Shown here one piece after another: positions 1 to 7,880 of a DNA stretch of 64,000 nucleotides (the first letter of the stretch is position 1; each line of letters starts with the position of its first letter). Origin of the DNA: Caulobacter zeae (lineage in GTDB: Bacteria; Pseudomonadota; Alphaproteobacteria; Caulobacterales; Caulobacteraceae); contig NZ_PJRS01000049.1 in assembly GCF_002858925.1 (NCBI RefSeq), forward strand, positions 62,001 to 126,000, given 5' to 3'. The notes under the pieces are model-generated. The model saw only the letters and a program-made list of their open reading frames with translations. It had not been told where the DNA came from and ran no database searches. The translations under genes and the position numbers were made by a program.

Positions 1-199
1 GCCGCCCTTCCTGTCCGAAAGGCTGCTCGTCGAGGTCGACTGCACGGCGAACCGCTTCCGCAACGCCGCGGCCTTCCGCTATCCGGCCAACAATCTCGAA
101 GGCGCCGAGGACGCCTATCGCTTCGAGCAGGACTGGCAGGCCCCGGCCGCCGGGACGCTGGACGCCACGGTGGTCGAGGCCGCCTGCATGACGCCCTAG
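1..199 (+). CDS. Hypothetical protein, C-terminal part only
   Basis: Only the last 65 codons are in the window, read in frame from base 2 to the TAG at 197-199. The visible part (beginning PPFLSERLLVEVDC, ending VVEAACMTP) has two cysteines and several acidic and aromatic residues, but no motif I can assign. The uninterrupted frame with strong third-position GC supports real coding. It converges on the next gene: the two stop codons share the palindrome CTAG at 196-199, so the ORFs overlap by four bases. Function unknown. Confidence 0.6.
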   Translation, partial: PPFLSERLLVEVDCTANRFRNAAAFRYPANNLEGAEDAYRFEQDWQAPAAGTLDATVVEAACMTP

Positions 200-1995
200 C
201 CGGCCTTCTGGCTGGCGATCCAGGCGTCGACCTGGGTCTCCAGCACGTCGAGCGGCACAGAGCCGTTCTTCAGCACCGCGTCGTGGAAACCGCGCAGGTC
301 GAACTTGAGCCCCAGCGCCGTCTCGGCCCGCGTGCGCAGCTCGCGGATCTTAAGCTCGCCCAGCTTGTAGGCCAGGGCCTGGCCGGGCCAGGTGATGTAG
401 CGGTCGACCTCGGCCTCGATGTTGGTCCGCGACAGGGCGGTGTTGTCGAGCATGAAGGCGATGGCCTGGTCGCGGGTCCAGCCCTTGGAATGGATGCCGG
501 TGTCGACCACCAGTCGGCAGGCGCGCCACATCTCGTAGGACAGCCGCCCCATGTCCTTCTCGGGCGTGTCGTAAAGGCCCATCTCGATGCCCAGGCGCTC
601 GGAATAGAGCCCCCAGCCCTCGACGAAGCCGGTGAAGAAGGCCGCGTTCTTGCGGAACTCCGGCAGGTCCAGCTCCTGTTGGAGCGCGATCTGGTGGTGA
701 TGGCCGGGCACCGCTTCGTGCACCGTCAGGGCCGGCATCTCGTAGAGCGGCCGCTGGTCCAGATGGGTGGTGTTGACGAAATAGACCCCGGGCGAGCCCG
801 TGCTGGCAAAGCCGGCGTTGTAGTAGGCCGTGGTGTTGCCCTCGGCGATCTCGGCCGGGATCTCGCGCACGGTATAGGGCAGGCGGGGCAGGGTGGCGAA
901 CAGCTTGGGCATCCAGCCGTCGATGGTCTTGGCCAGGAACGTCGCCTCGCGCATCAGCTCGGCCGGCGTTTTGGCGTAGTATTTCGGGTCGGTGCGCAGC
1001 TTGTCGATGAACGCCTTGCGATCGGGCGCGACGCCGCTCTTGCGGGCGACCTCGTCCATCTCGGCGCGGATGCGGGCCACTTCCGACAGGCCCAGCTGGT
1101 GGATCTCCTCGGGGGTCTTGGTCGTCGTGGTCATCACCCGCACCTGGTAGGCGTACCAGGCCGGCCCCTGGGGCAGGGCGGCGGCGGCCACGTCCTTGCG
1201 GCACCTGGGGGCGTAGTCCTTCTCGTAGAAGTCCGACAGCGCCTGGTAGGCGGGATTGACCTTGCCGGTGATGGTCGCCTTGGCGCGGGCCTGCATGGCG
1301 GTCCAGTCGGCGTCGGCGATCGTCGCGGGTTTCTTGCCCTTGAACGGCTTGTAGAAGGCCGAGGCCTCCGGATCCTTGGCGATGGTCGCCGTGATCGTAG
1401 CCCCGAACGCCTTCATCGGCGCGCACGGCTGGACGTAGCCCTTGGAGAGGCCCTCGCGCACCGTGGCGATCGAGGCGGCGTTATAGGCCGGATAGAGGTC
1501 CAGCCGCTTCAGGTAGCTGTCGTAGTCGGCCTTGGTGAAGAACGGCAGCATGTCGGGCAGGGCGGCGAAGTACTGGTGCCAGCTGCCGATGCTGGAAAAC
1601 AGCATGGTGCGCTGGCCAAAGCGATTGCCCTCGACCTGCTCGCTGAGCATGCGGTGCAGTATGGCCTTGTTGACCCGGTCGGGCTGGGTGAGGCCGGCGT
1701 CGGGAATGGCGTCCAGCCGCGTGAGAAAGGCTTGCGCCTCGGCGGCGCGGCGATCGGCGAAGGCCAGGGACGGATCGTCCAGCTGGTCGTCATAGGTCCG
1801 CACCCCCAGCAGGGTGGCCTGCAACGGCGCGCCCTTCAGCCACCAGGCCCAGTGCTCGTCGACCAGGGCCTTCAGCGCCGGCGAGGCGACGCCGGCCGAG
1901 GCGGTCGCCGCGGGCGCCTGGGCCAGGGCCGGCGACACCGAGGTTCCGGCCAGTACGGCGGCCACGCAGGCCGCTCCCATCCACCGCTTGAGCAT
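196..1995 (-). CDS. Secreted DUF885 family protein (putative metallopeptidase-like)
   Basis: 599 aa. The start is ATG at 1995 because a strong ribosome site (GGAGGGG) sits just upstream and the protein then begins MLKRWMGAACVAAVLAG, a signal peptide ending near ALAQA. The body is the DUF885 fold. Its signature HEAVPGHHH lies near residues 425-433 and resembles the HExxH/HExxxGH metal site of gluzincin-type peptidases, so a periplasmic zinc-dependent peptidase is likely; no substrate is known to me. Its length matches the family (about 580-620 aa). The gene converges on the partial gene at the window edge and is divergent from the TraB-like gene, with 128 bp between the two starts. Confidence 0.85.
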   Translation of the reverse strand: MLKRWMGAACVAAVLAGTSVSPALAQAPAATASAGVASPALKALVDEHWAWWLKGAPLQATLLGVRTYDDQLDDPSLAFADRRAAEAQAFLTRLDAIPDAGLTQPDRVNKAILHRMLSEQVEGNRFGQRTMLFSSIGSWHQYFAALPDMLPFFTKADYDSYLKRLDLYPAYNAASIATVREGLSKGYVQPCAPMKAFGATITATIAKDPEASAFYKPFKGKKPATIADADWTAMQARAKATITGKVNPAYQALSDFYEKDYAPRCRKDVAAAALPQGPAWYAYQVRVMTTTTKTPEEIHQLGLSEVARIRAEMDEVARKSGVAPDRKAFIDKLRTDPKYYAKTPAELMREATFLAKTIDGWMPKLFATLPRLPYTVREIPAEIAEGNTTAYYNAGFASTGSPGVYFVNTTHLDQRPLYEMPALTVHEAVPGHHHQIALQQELDLPEFRKNAAFFTGFVEGWGLYSERLGIEMGLYDTPEKDMGRLSYEMWRACRLVVDTGIHSKGWTRDQAIAFMLDNTALSRTNIEAEVDRYITWPGQALAYKLGELKIRELRTRAETALGLKFDLRGFHDAVLKNGSVPLDVLETQVDAWIASQKAG

Positions 1996-2123
1996 GTTTC
2001 CCCTCCTTGCATCGCCGACAGCCGCCGCAGACAGCCATGCGTCGGGGAACTTGCGCAAGCCACGCCCCCGTTTCGCCATCCGCCGACGCGCACTATGTCT
2101 GGCCGCAAGCAGGAGGAGCACCC

Positions 2124-3104
2124 ATGGCCGTTTCGAGACTCGCTCGCCTTGCGGCGCTCACCGCCCTGGCGCTCGCCTTCGCCGTTCCCGTCGCGGCCCA
2201 GACGCCGACCGTAGAGCTGCAACCGGCCGATCCGGGCAGCGCCGTGGTCGAGGAACTGTTTGTCGTCGCCCGCCCGCCGGGTCCGGCCCTGTGGCTGGTC
2301 GAGAAGAACGGGGCCAAGCTCTATGTGCTCGGCTCGGCCGCGCCCCTGCCGCACCAGCTGAAGTGGGACAGCCCGCGCCTCAACCGCGCCCTCGACCAGG
2401 CCAGCCTCGTGTTGGTGCCGCCCGAGGCTTCGGTCGGGCCGATGCAGGTGACCAAGTTCTTCCTGACCGGCGGCGGCGGCGTGCGCCAGGGCTTCGGCAA
2501 GAAGCTGGAAGACCAGCTGCCGCCCGACCTGAAGGACCGCTTCGTCAAGGCCCGCACCCAGGCCCGCCGCACCGCGATCCCCTACAAGGACTGGAAGCCG
2601 GCCGTGGCGGGCTTCATCGTGCTGTCCGATTTCCGCCAGGCCGCCGGTCTGTCGGAAGCCAAGCCGGTCAGCACCATCGAGCGCATGGCGAAAGCCAAGG
2701 GCGTCAAGGTCAAGGCCATGAGCCAGTATCGCCTGGGCCCGGTGCTGGGCGCGGCCGGCAAGCTGTCGGAAGAGGCCAATCTGGCTTGCCTGCGCGACGC
2801 CCTCAACGAGATCGACTACGAGGCCCCGCGCTGGAACACGCTGGGGACCGACTGGGCCAACGGCGACATCGCCTCGGTGCGCGCCCGCTACTCGTCCAGC
2901 GCCGCCCAGCGCTGCCTGTTGCGCGCGCCCGGCGGGGCGGGTCTGCTGAACGAACAGATCGGTCAGTCGGCCAAGGCCCTGTCCGAAGCGCTGGAGCGGC
3001 CTGGCGTCACCGTCGCCGTCGTCGACCTGGCCTTTCTGCTGCCCGGCAACGGCGTGCTGGACCGGCTGAAGGCCGGCGGCGCGACGGTGACCTCGCCAAG
3101 CTAG
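2124..3104 (+). CDS. TraB/GumN family protein, degenerate active-site motif
   Basis: 326 aa. ATG at 2124 follows AGGAGGAGCA, a near-ideal ribosome site, and opens a signal peptide (MAVSRLARLAALTALALAF, cleavage near VAAQT). The segment PALWLVEKNGAKLYVLGSAA (about residues 54-73) matches the TraB/GumN N-terminal strand pair, followed by the usual ALDQASLVLVPPEA region. Family members normally carry a GTxH motif at the end of that strand; here it reads GSAAPLP, so the histidine is lost and enzymatic activity is doubtful. TraB/GumN relatives in eukaryotes and bacteria are thought to be metal-dependent proteases of the Tiki class, but that role is not secure for bacterial members. Probably periplasmic. 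Confidence 0.7.
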   Translation: MAVSRLARLAALTALALAFAVPVAAQTPTVELQPADPGSAVVEELFVVARPPGPALWLVEKNGAKLYVLGSAAPLPHQLKWDSPRLNRALDQASLVLVPPEASVGPMQVTKFFLTGGGGVRQGFGKKLEDQLPPDLKDRFVKARTQARRTAIPYKDWKPAVAGFIVLSDFRQAAGLSEAKPVSTIERMAKAKGVKVKAMSQYRLGPVLGAAGKLSEEANLACLRDALNEIDYEAPRWNTLGTDWANGDIASVRARYSSSAAQRCLLRAPGGAGLLNEQIGQSAKALSEALERPGVTVAVVDLAFLLPGNGVLDRLKAGGATVTSPS

Positions 3105-3120
3105 TGGAACGCCTTTTACT

Positions 3121-3155
3121 CCCGTCATTCCCGCCACAAGGGCGGGAATGACGGG
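3121..3155. terminator. Perfect 15-bp hairpin between convergent genes
   Basis: Arms 3121-3135 and 3141-3155 are perfectly complementary around the loop ACAAG. It lies between the stop of the TraB-like gene (3104) and the stop of the convergent MipA-like gene (3166), the expected place for a bidirectional terminator. It lacks a long T tract. The arm sequence (CCCGTCATTCCCGCC) is also a common bacterial intergenic repeat unit, so it may be a mobile repeat serving as a terminator. Confidence 0.6.
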
Positions 3156-3165
3156 AAGATAAGGA

Positions 3166-3966
3166 CTATCGCCCGATGAACCGCCGCACGACGATCAGGC
3201 CGCCGCGGTACTCGTCCTGCTGGCCATAGCGCTCGATCAGCGGGCTGTCGGCGGCCTCGCCGAGGATGCGCTCGTAGTTGGCGAACGTGCCGATGGCGTA
3301 TTTGTCGCCGATCGGGGTCATCATCAGGAAGGCCACGCCCACCTGGTTCAGCCCGCCCTTGGGATCGTATTCGTTCAGGCTCGGCACGGCCGCCACGTCC
3401 TTGGCGGTGACGCCATAGAAGGTGCGGTTGGTGTTCTTGTCGCCGCCGCGGGCATAGACCATCGACTGCAGCAGGCCCACCGGCGTCACGTCCTGGCGCG
3501 ACACCGAGCCCCAGAAGTCCCAGCCGTCGGAGACGCTGGTCACGTCGCGACCGATGCGGCCGCCGACGACGAAGTCCTTCCAGGTGCGCTTGTAGGCGTA
3601 GACGGCCAGGTCCGCGCCGGTGTCGGGGCTCTGGATGCCGCTGTCGGTGTCGTCTGGACCACCCCAGCGCGGGCGCAGCTGGGCGCCGACGTGCAGGGTC
3701 TCGTCGTTGATGACGTTGTAGCCCAGGCCGTCCAGGCCGTTGGCGTAGATCTTCCCCTTCCAGTGGGCGCTGCCCCAGAAGGTGAAGTTGGTCTTGTGCG
3801 GGTCCTTGCCGCCGGGGGAAAAGCCGTAGACCGGCCCGCCGCCGACATCGACCTCCCAGGTCGAGGGCGCTTCGATGGCCTTATAGGGCAGGGCCTGGGC
3901 GAGAGCCGCGGCGGGCAGGGCGCAGGCGGCCGCCGCCAGCAGGGCGATGAGAGGCTTGGTCGACAT
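3166..3966 (-). CDS. MipA/OmpV family outer-membrane protein
   Basis: 266 aa. ATG at 3966 is preceded by AAGGA and opens a signal peptide (MSTKPLIALLAAAACALPAA, cleavage near ALAQA). The mature part starts with a glycine-rich strand (VDVGGGPVYGFSPGG) and ends YRGGLIVVRRFIGR, with alternating hydrophobic residues and a terminal aromatic-basic strand typical of a beta barrel. The C-terminal half, with a YGVTAKDVAAVPSLNEYDPKG-like segment and the strand ANYERILGEAADSPL, fits the MipA/OmpV family. MipA scaffolds murein enzymes in Escherichia coli, but most family members have no known function. It is monocistronic, between a hairpin repeat and the ffh leader. Confidence 0.75.
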   Translation of the reverse strand: MSTKPLIALLAAAACALPAAALAQALPYKAIEAPSTWEVDVGGGPVYGFSPGGKDPHKTNFTFWGSAHWKGKIYANGLDGLGYNVINDETLHVGAQLRPRWGGPDDTDSGIQSPDTGADLAVYAYKRTWKDFVVGGRIGRDVTSVSDGWDFWGSVSRQDVTPVGLLQSMVYARGGDKNTNRTFYGVTAKDVAAVPSLNEYDPKGGLNQVGVAFLMMTPIGDKYAIGTFANYERILGEAADSPLIERYGQQDEYRGGLIVVRRFIGR

Positions 3967-4259
3967 GGAGTCCTTGCGATCAGACCAGAAGAAACGGGAC
4001 CCCAATCCCTGACCGCATCCCGTCGAACGCGTTCGATGAAGCCCTTAATCCTCCGCGGACGGAAAGGCAAAGGGCTTCGCGCCGGCGCCCGCCCCTCGAC
4101 GAGCCCCTCGACCAGCTGGGCCCAAGCGACTCGAAATCCTTGCATTTTCCACAGCGCTCCCGCATAAGCGCGCACTTCCGGCGCTTTATCAGCAGCGCCT
4201 CCACCGTCACGACCCCGCCCCGGTAGCCCGGGACACCATGCGGACGAGGACGGCGAGGA

Positions 4260-4287
4260 CCCCCGTCGACGTGATCGTCCACGGGGG
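4260..4287 (+). other. Hairpin in the leader region upstream of ffh
   Basis: CCCCCGT (4260-4266) pairs with ACGGGGG (4281-4287). After a single C-C mismatch, GACG pairs with CGTC around the loop TGAT. It lies 40 bases before the ffh start and is not followed by a T tract, so it is not a simple terminator; it could shape the ffh leader or be a remnant of upstream termination. The rest of 3967-4326 is non-coding as far as I can see. I looked for SRP (4.5S) RNA there and found no matching core sequence. Confidence 0.35.
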
Positions 4288-4326
4288 CTGATCGCGTTTG
4301 GTCACTGTATTCAACGTGGGTTTCGC

Positions 4327-5850
4327 ATGTTCGACGGCCTTACAGAGCGACTTTCAGGCGTCTTCGACCGCCTCGGCGGTCGCGGCGTGCTGTCCGAAAA
4401 GGACATCGACGAGGCCCTGCGCGAAGTCCGCGTCGCCCTGCTGGAAGCCGACGTCGCCCTGCCGGTCGTCAAGGACTTCATCTCCAAGGCCAAGGAACAG
4501 GCCTCGGGCGAGTCCGTCATCCGTTCGGTCAAGCCGGCCGACCAGGTGGTCAAGATCGTCTATGACGGCCTGGTCGAGATGCTGGGCGGAGACGTCCCCA
4601 CCGGCCTGAACCTCGCGCTTAACCCGCCCACCATCATCCTGATGGCCGGCCTGCAGGGCTCGGGCAAGACCACCACCACCGGCAAGCTTGCCCTGCGCCT
4701 GTCGAAGACCGAGCGCAAGAAGGTGCTGGTCGCCTCGCTCGACACCCGCCGCCCGGCGGCCATGGAGCAGCTGGCGACCCTGGCCAAGCAGGTCGGCGTC
4801 GAGAGCCTGCCGATCGTGGCCGGCCAGAGCGCGCCGGACATCGCCAGGCGCGCTCTCACCGCCGCAAGGCTCAGCGGCTACGACGTCCTGATCCTCGACA
4901 CCGCCGGCCGCACCACGCTGGACGAAGCGATGATGAGCGAAGCGGCGGAAATCGCCCGCATCGCCAATCCCTCCGAGACCATCCTGGTCGCCGACAGCCT
5001 GACCGGCCAGGACGCCGTGCGCACGGCCAAGGCCTTCCACGAGCGCCTGCCGCTCACCGGCCTGATCCTGACCCGCGCCGACGGCGACGGCCGCGGCGGC
5101 GCGGCGCTGTCGATGCGCCACGTCACCGGCCTGCCGATCAAGTTCCTCGGCGCCGGCGAAAAGATCGACCAGCTCGACGTCTTCGACGCCCGCCGCGTCG
5201 CCGGCCGGATCCTGGGCCAGGGCGACGTCGTCGCGCTGGTCGAAAAGGCCGCCGCCGACCTCGACGCTGCCGAAGCCGAGCGCATGGCCCGCAAGCTGGC
5301 CAAGGGCAAGTTCGACCTCGACGACCTGTCGTCCCAGCTGTCGCAGATGCAGAAGATGGGCGGCATGGAAGGCATCATGGGCCTCCTGCCGGGCGTCCAG
5401 AAGGTCAAGAAGCAGATCGCCGAAAGCGGCATCGACGACAGCATCTTCCGCCGCCAGCAGGCGATCATCAGCTCGATGACCAAGGAAGAGCGCAAGAAGC
5501 CCGACATCCTGGCGGCCTCGCGCAAGCGCCGCATCGCCGCCGGTTCGGGCGTCGACGTGGCCGAGGTCAATCGCCTGCTCAAGCAGCACCGCCAGATGGC
5601 CGACATGTTCAAGTCGATGAGCAAGGACGGCGGCAAGGGCCTGGCCCGCATGGCCGGCATGCTCGGCGGCGGCGACATGGCCCGACTGAAATCCCTCGGC
5701 GGCGGCAAGATGCCCGCCGGCGATCCCAACGCGACGGAAGGCCAAGGCCTTTCGGGGCTGCCCGGTCTGCCGGGCCTCGGGGGCGGGGCCAACCCGCTCT
5801 CCGGCCTGGGCGGCCTGCCGCCCGGCTTCAATCCGTTCAAGAAAAAATAG
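4327..5850 (+). CDS. ffh: Signal recognition particle protein Ffh (SRP54)
   Basis: 507 aa GTPase that binds SRP RNA and signal sequences of nascent membrane proteins and delivers them to FtsY. The N domain spans about residues 1-90. The G domain follows, with P-loop GLQGSGKTTTTGKL near residue 108, DTAGRT near 191 and LTRADGDGRGG near 250. The methionine-rich M domain (QLSQMQKMGGMEGIMGLLPG and onward) spans about 330-440, then a Gly/Leu/Pro-rich tail ends FNPFKKK. Some 50 residues longer than the E. coli protein, the excess being that tail, which is common in alphaproteobacteria. The start follows a weak ribosome site. rpsP begins 24 bp downstream. Its receptor gene ftsY is at 43.5 kb in this window. 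Confidence 0.97.
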   Translation: MFDGLTERLSGVFDRLGGRGVLSEKDIDEALREVRVALLEADVALPVVKDFISKAKEQASGESVIRSVKPADQVVKIVYDGLVEMLGGDVPTGLNLALNPPTIILMAGLQGSGKTTTTGKLALRLSKTERKKVLVASLDTRRPAAMEQLATLAKQVGVESLPIVAGQSAPDIARRALTAARLSGYDVLILDTAGRTTLDEAMMSEAAEIARIANPSETILVADSLTGQDAVRTAKAFHERLPLTGLILTRADGDGRGGAALSMRHVTGLPIKFLGAGEKIDQLDVFDARRVAGRILGQGDVVALVEKAAADLDAAEAERMARKLAKGKFDLDDLSSQLSQMQKMGGMEGIMGLLPGVQKVKKQIAESGIDDSIFRRQQAIISSMTKEERKKPDILAASRKRRIAAGSGVDVAEVNRLLKQHRQMADMFKSMSKDGGKGLARMAGMLGGGDMARLKSLGGGKMPAGDPNATEGQGLSGLPGLPGLGGGANPLSGLGGLPPGFNPFKKK

Positions 5851-5874
5851 CTTTAGATCCAAGGACTAACGAAA

Positions 5875-6363
5875 ATGCTGAAGATCCGTCTCGCCCGTGG
5901 CGGCGCCAAGAAGCGCCCGTACTACTCGATCGTCGTCGCTGACAGCCACTCGCCGCGCGATGGCCGTTTCATCGAGAAGGTCGGCACCTACAACCCGCTC
6001 CTGAAGAAGGATGACCCGGCGCGCGTCACCCTGAAGCTCGAGTCGATCCAAGAGTGGCTCAAGAAGGGCGCCCAGCCGACCGACCGCGTCGCCCGCTTCC
6101 TGGCCGCCCAAGGCGTTGGCGCCTGGACCGCCGGCAACAACCCGCAGAAGGCCGAGCCGGGCAAGAAGGCCAAGGAACGCACCGCCGAGCGCGCCCAGCG
6201 CGAAGAAGAGCGCCTGGCCGCCGAAGCCCAAGCCAAGGAAGACGCCAAGGCCGCCGCTGAAGCCGCCGCCGCGGCCGCCGCCGAAGCCGCTGCTGCTCCG
6301 GCCGCTGAAGAAGCTCCGGCTGAAGAAGCTCCGGCCGCCGCCGAAGAAGCTTCGGAAGGCTAA
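5875..6363 (+). CDS. rpsP: 30S ribosomal protein S16 with long Ala/Glu-rich tail
   Basis: 162 aa. Residues 1-80 ([20 protein letters not shown] and onward) are the complete S16 fold that binds 16S rRNA in the 30S body. About 80 extra residues follow: a basic Lys/Arg stretch (about 90-120), then an Ala/Glu repeat built from [18 protein letters not shown] units. S16 is usually 80-90 aa; such tails occur in alphaproteobacteria, but this one is long. AAGGACTAACGAAA provides the ribosome site. The order ffh-rpsP-rimM is the classic operon, and a strong hairpin follows the stop. Confidence 0.97.
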   Translation: MLKIRLARGGAKKRPYYSIVVADSHSPRDGRFIEKVGTYNPLLKKDDPARVTLKLESIQEWLKKGAQPTDRVARFLAAQGVGAWTAGNNPQKAEPGKKAKERTAERAQREEERLAAEAQAKEDAKAAAEAAAAAAAEAAAAPAAEEAPAEEAPAAAEEASEG

Positions 6364-6370
6364 GGGATAC

Positions 6371-6406
6371 GGCGCCGCCCTCCTGGCGAGGGCGGCGCCT
6401 TTCTCT
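6371..6406 (+). terminator. Rho-independent terminator after rpsP
   Basis: GGCGCCGCCCTC (6371-6382) pairs with GAGGGCGGCGCC (6388-6399) around the loop CTGGC, and the run TTTCTCTTCTC follows. It sits between rpsP and rimM, so it probably limits readthrough and lets the ribosomal protein be expressed above rimM. Confidence 0.8.
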
Positions 6407-6449
6407 TCTCTACCCACGACCCCGGCTTGGTCCGGAAAGACTCAAGTCG

Positions 6450-7001
6450 ATGCCCATCTCTCCCGATGACCCGTTGATCCTGGTCGGCCGCGTGGCCGGG
6501 GGCTTTGGCGTGCGCGGCGAGGTGCGGATCTCGACCTATACCGAAGAGCCGCTGGCCTTGAAGGGCTTCAAGCGGCTCCTGCGCCAGGACGGTTCGACCG
6601 CGCTGAGCATCGGCTCGGCCCGCGCCGTCAAGGACGGCCTGATCTGCCGCTGCTCTGAGATCACCACCAAGGAAGCCGCCGACGCCCTGCGTGGCCTCAA
6701 GCTCTACGTCCCCCGCTCGGCCCTGCCCGAGCCGGACGAAGACGAATTCTACCTCACCGACCTGATCGGCATGGCCGTGCGCCACATCGCCACCGGCGAG
6801 GACCTGGGCAAGATCAAGAGCGTCCAGGACTTCGGCGCCGGCGACCTGCTCGAGATCATTCCTCCGCTCGGCGGCCAGACCTGGTACCTGCCCTTCACCC
6901 GCGCCGCCGCGCCAGAAGTGAAGCTGGCCGAACGCCTGGTGCTCGCCGACCCGCCGAACATGGTGGGCGAGCCCGAGGGCCCGCAGTCCGACGAGGACTA
7001 A
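6450..7001 (+). CDS. rimM: 16S rRNA processing protein RimM
   Basis: 183 aa maturation factor that binds ribosomal protein S19 and helps assemble the 30S head. The N-terminal RimM barrel starts ILVGRVAGGFGVRGEVRI (about residues 9-27). The PRC-barrel follows at about 95-165 (EFYLTDLIGMAVR, then LLEIIPP and WYLPFTR). The length is normal. It follows rpsP after a terminator-like hairpin. In many bacteria trmD and rplS follow rimM; here the next gene is on the opposite strand and the two stop codons overlap (CTAA at 6998-7001). Confidence 0.95.
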   Translation: MPISPDDPLILVGRVAGGFGVRGEVRISTYTEEPLALKGFKRLLRQDGSTALSIGSARAVKDGLICRCSEITTKEAADALRGLKLYVPRSALPEPDEDEFYLTDLIGMAVRHIATGEDLGKIKSVQDFGAGDLLEIIPPLGGQTWYLPFTRAAAPEVKLAERLVLADPPNMVGEPEGPQSDED

Positions 7002-7828
7002 GGCGCCGCCTCGGGGTTCAGCGCGATCCCCTTCACCAGTTCCGGCCAGTTCCAGCGGATCGCCATCGTGCTCCCCGCGGTCGGAAGGCCGTCGTCGCTA
7101 TGAAGCGGGGCGCGCAGGACCGTCATCGCCGCCGCAACCGCCTTGGAGGCCTCCGGACCAACCTCGCCGGTCGTCCGGCAGCCCTTCAACGCGCCGTCCG
7201 AAGCGATTTCGCAGCTCATGTTGGTCACGCTCGCAAGGGCTTCCACGCCGGCCAGGATCCTCCGGGCCTGCTCGCGGTCGGGGCGCACGGGCCACGTCAC
7301 CAGGCGCGGCTCGCATTCGCCTTCGCCGTCCGGACAGGCGAAGCGGTCGGACCCGTTGCGCGGCGTACCCTCCTTGACCCGCACGATCATGATGGCGTCC
7401 TCGCCGATCGCCTTGCCGTCGGGCGTCGGCTGGTAAGCGCGGATGGCGGAGCCGCCTTGCGGCGCGCCAGCGAAACTGATCGGGATCAGCCGCCGGGCGT
7501 CATCGACGGGCCTGCCGTCGCGCGTGGGCGGCACGAAGGCGAATATGACGCTCATCTTCACGGCGGCCTCGCCGAAGCCGTAGCCTTCCGGCGTTTCGGA
7601 AACCACCTTGCAGTCGACCGCCCGGCCTTCGGCGGTCAGTCGGCAATCGATCACCGCCCTGCCCGCGATCCCCTCCTTGGTGGCGCGCTCGGGATAGTAC
7701 CTCGCCATACTGTTGGCGTCGGGCAGGCTACGCCATTCGGCGCGGTCGATACGTGGGGTTTCCCGCGCGTTGCAGGCGGAAGCGGCAATCAGGGCGACGC
7801 CGAGCGCCAGAACGGAACGAAGCAACAT
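6998..7828 (-). CDS. Secreted TonB C-terminal domain protein
   Basis: 276 aa, starting at ATG 7828 with a signal sequence (MLLRSVLALGVALIAASACNA). A cysteine at about residue 19 could be a lipid site, but the preceding AASA is a poor lipobox. Residues about 40-125 resemble the TonB C-terminal domain: YPERATKEGIAGRAVIDCRL, then AVDCKVVSETPEGYGFGEAA and FVPPTRDGRPV. There is no N-terminal transmembrane anchor plus proline-rich spacer as in a true TonB, so it is probably a free periplasmic or lipoprotein domain that may touch TonB-dependent receptors. The second half (about 150-260) contains a similar, weaker repeat with paired cysteines. No clear ribosome site. Convergent with rimM. Confidence 0.7.
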   Translation of the reverse strand: MLLRSVLALGVALIAASACNARETPRIDRAEWRSLPDANSMARYYPERATKEGIAGRAVIDCRLTAEGRAVDCKVVSETPEGYGFGEAAVKMSVIFAFVPPTRDGRPVDDARRLIPISFAGAPQGGSAIRAYQPTPDGKAIGEDAIMIVRVKEGTPRNGSDRFACPDGEGECEPRLVTWPVRPDREQARRILAGVEALASVTNMSCEIASDGALKGCRTTGEVGPEASKAVAAAMTVLRAPLHSDDGLPTAGSTMAIRWNWPELVKGIALNPEAAP

Positions 7829-7880
7829 ACCGCAAGCTTAACTTTAGCAAGGCGGCTGTCGACCTCGAACGTCGAGCCAG

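Noticed and set aside
283-2214. Long plus-strand frame across the DUF885 gene
   Set aside because: It runs antisense to a gene with signal peptide and HEAVPGHHH motif and has no ribosome site or recognisable domain.
4006-4326. SRP RNA gene upstream of ffh
   Set aside because: No GGUCAGGUCC-like or GNAR-tetraloop core sequence on either strand. Only short hairpins are present.
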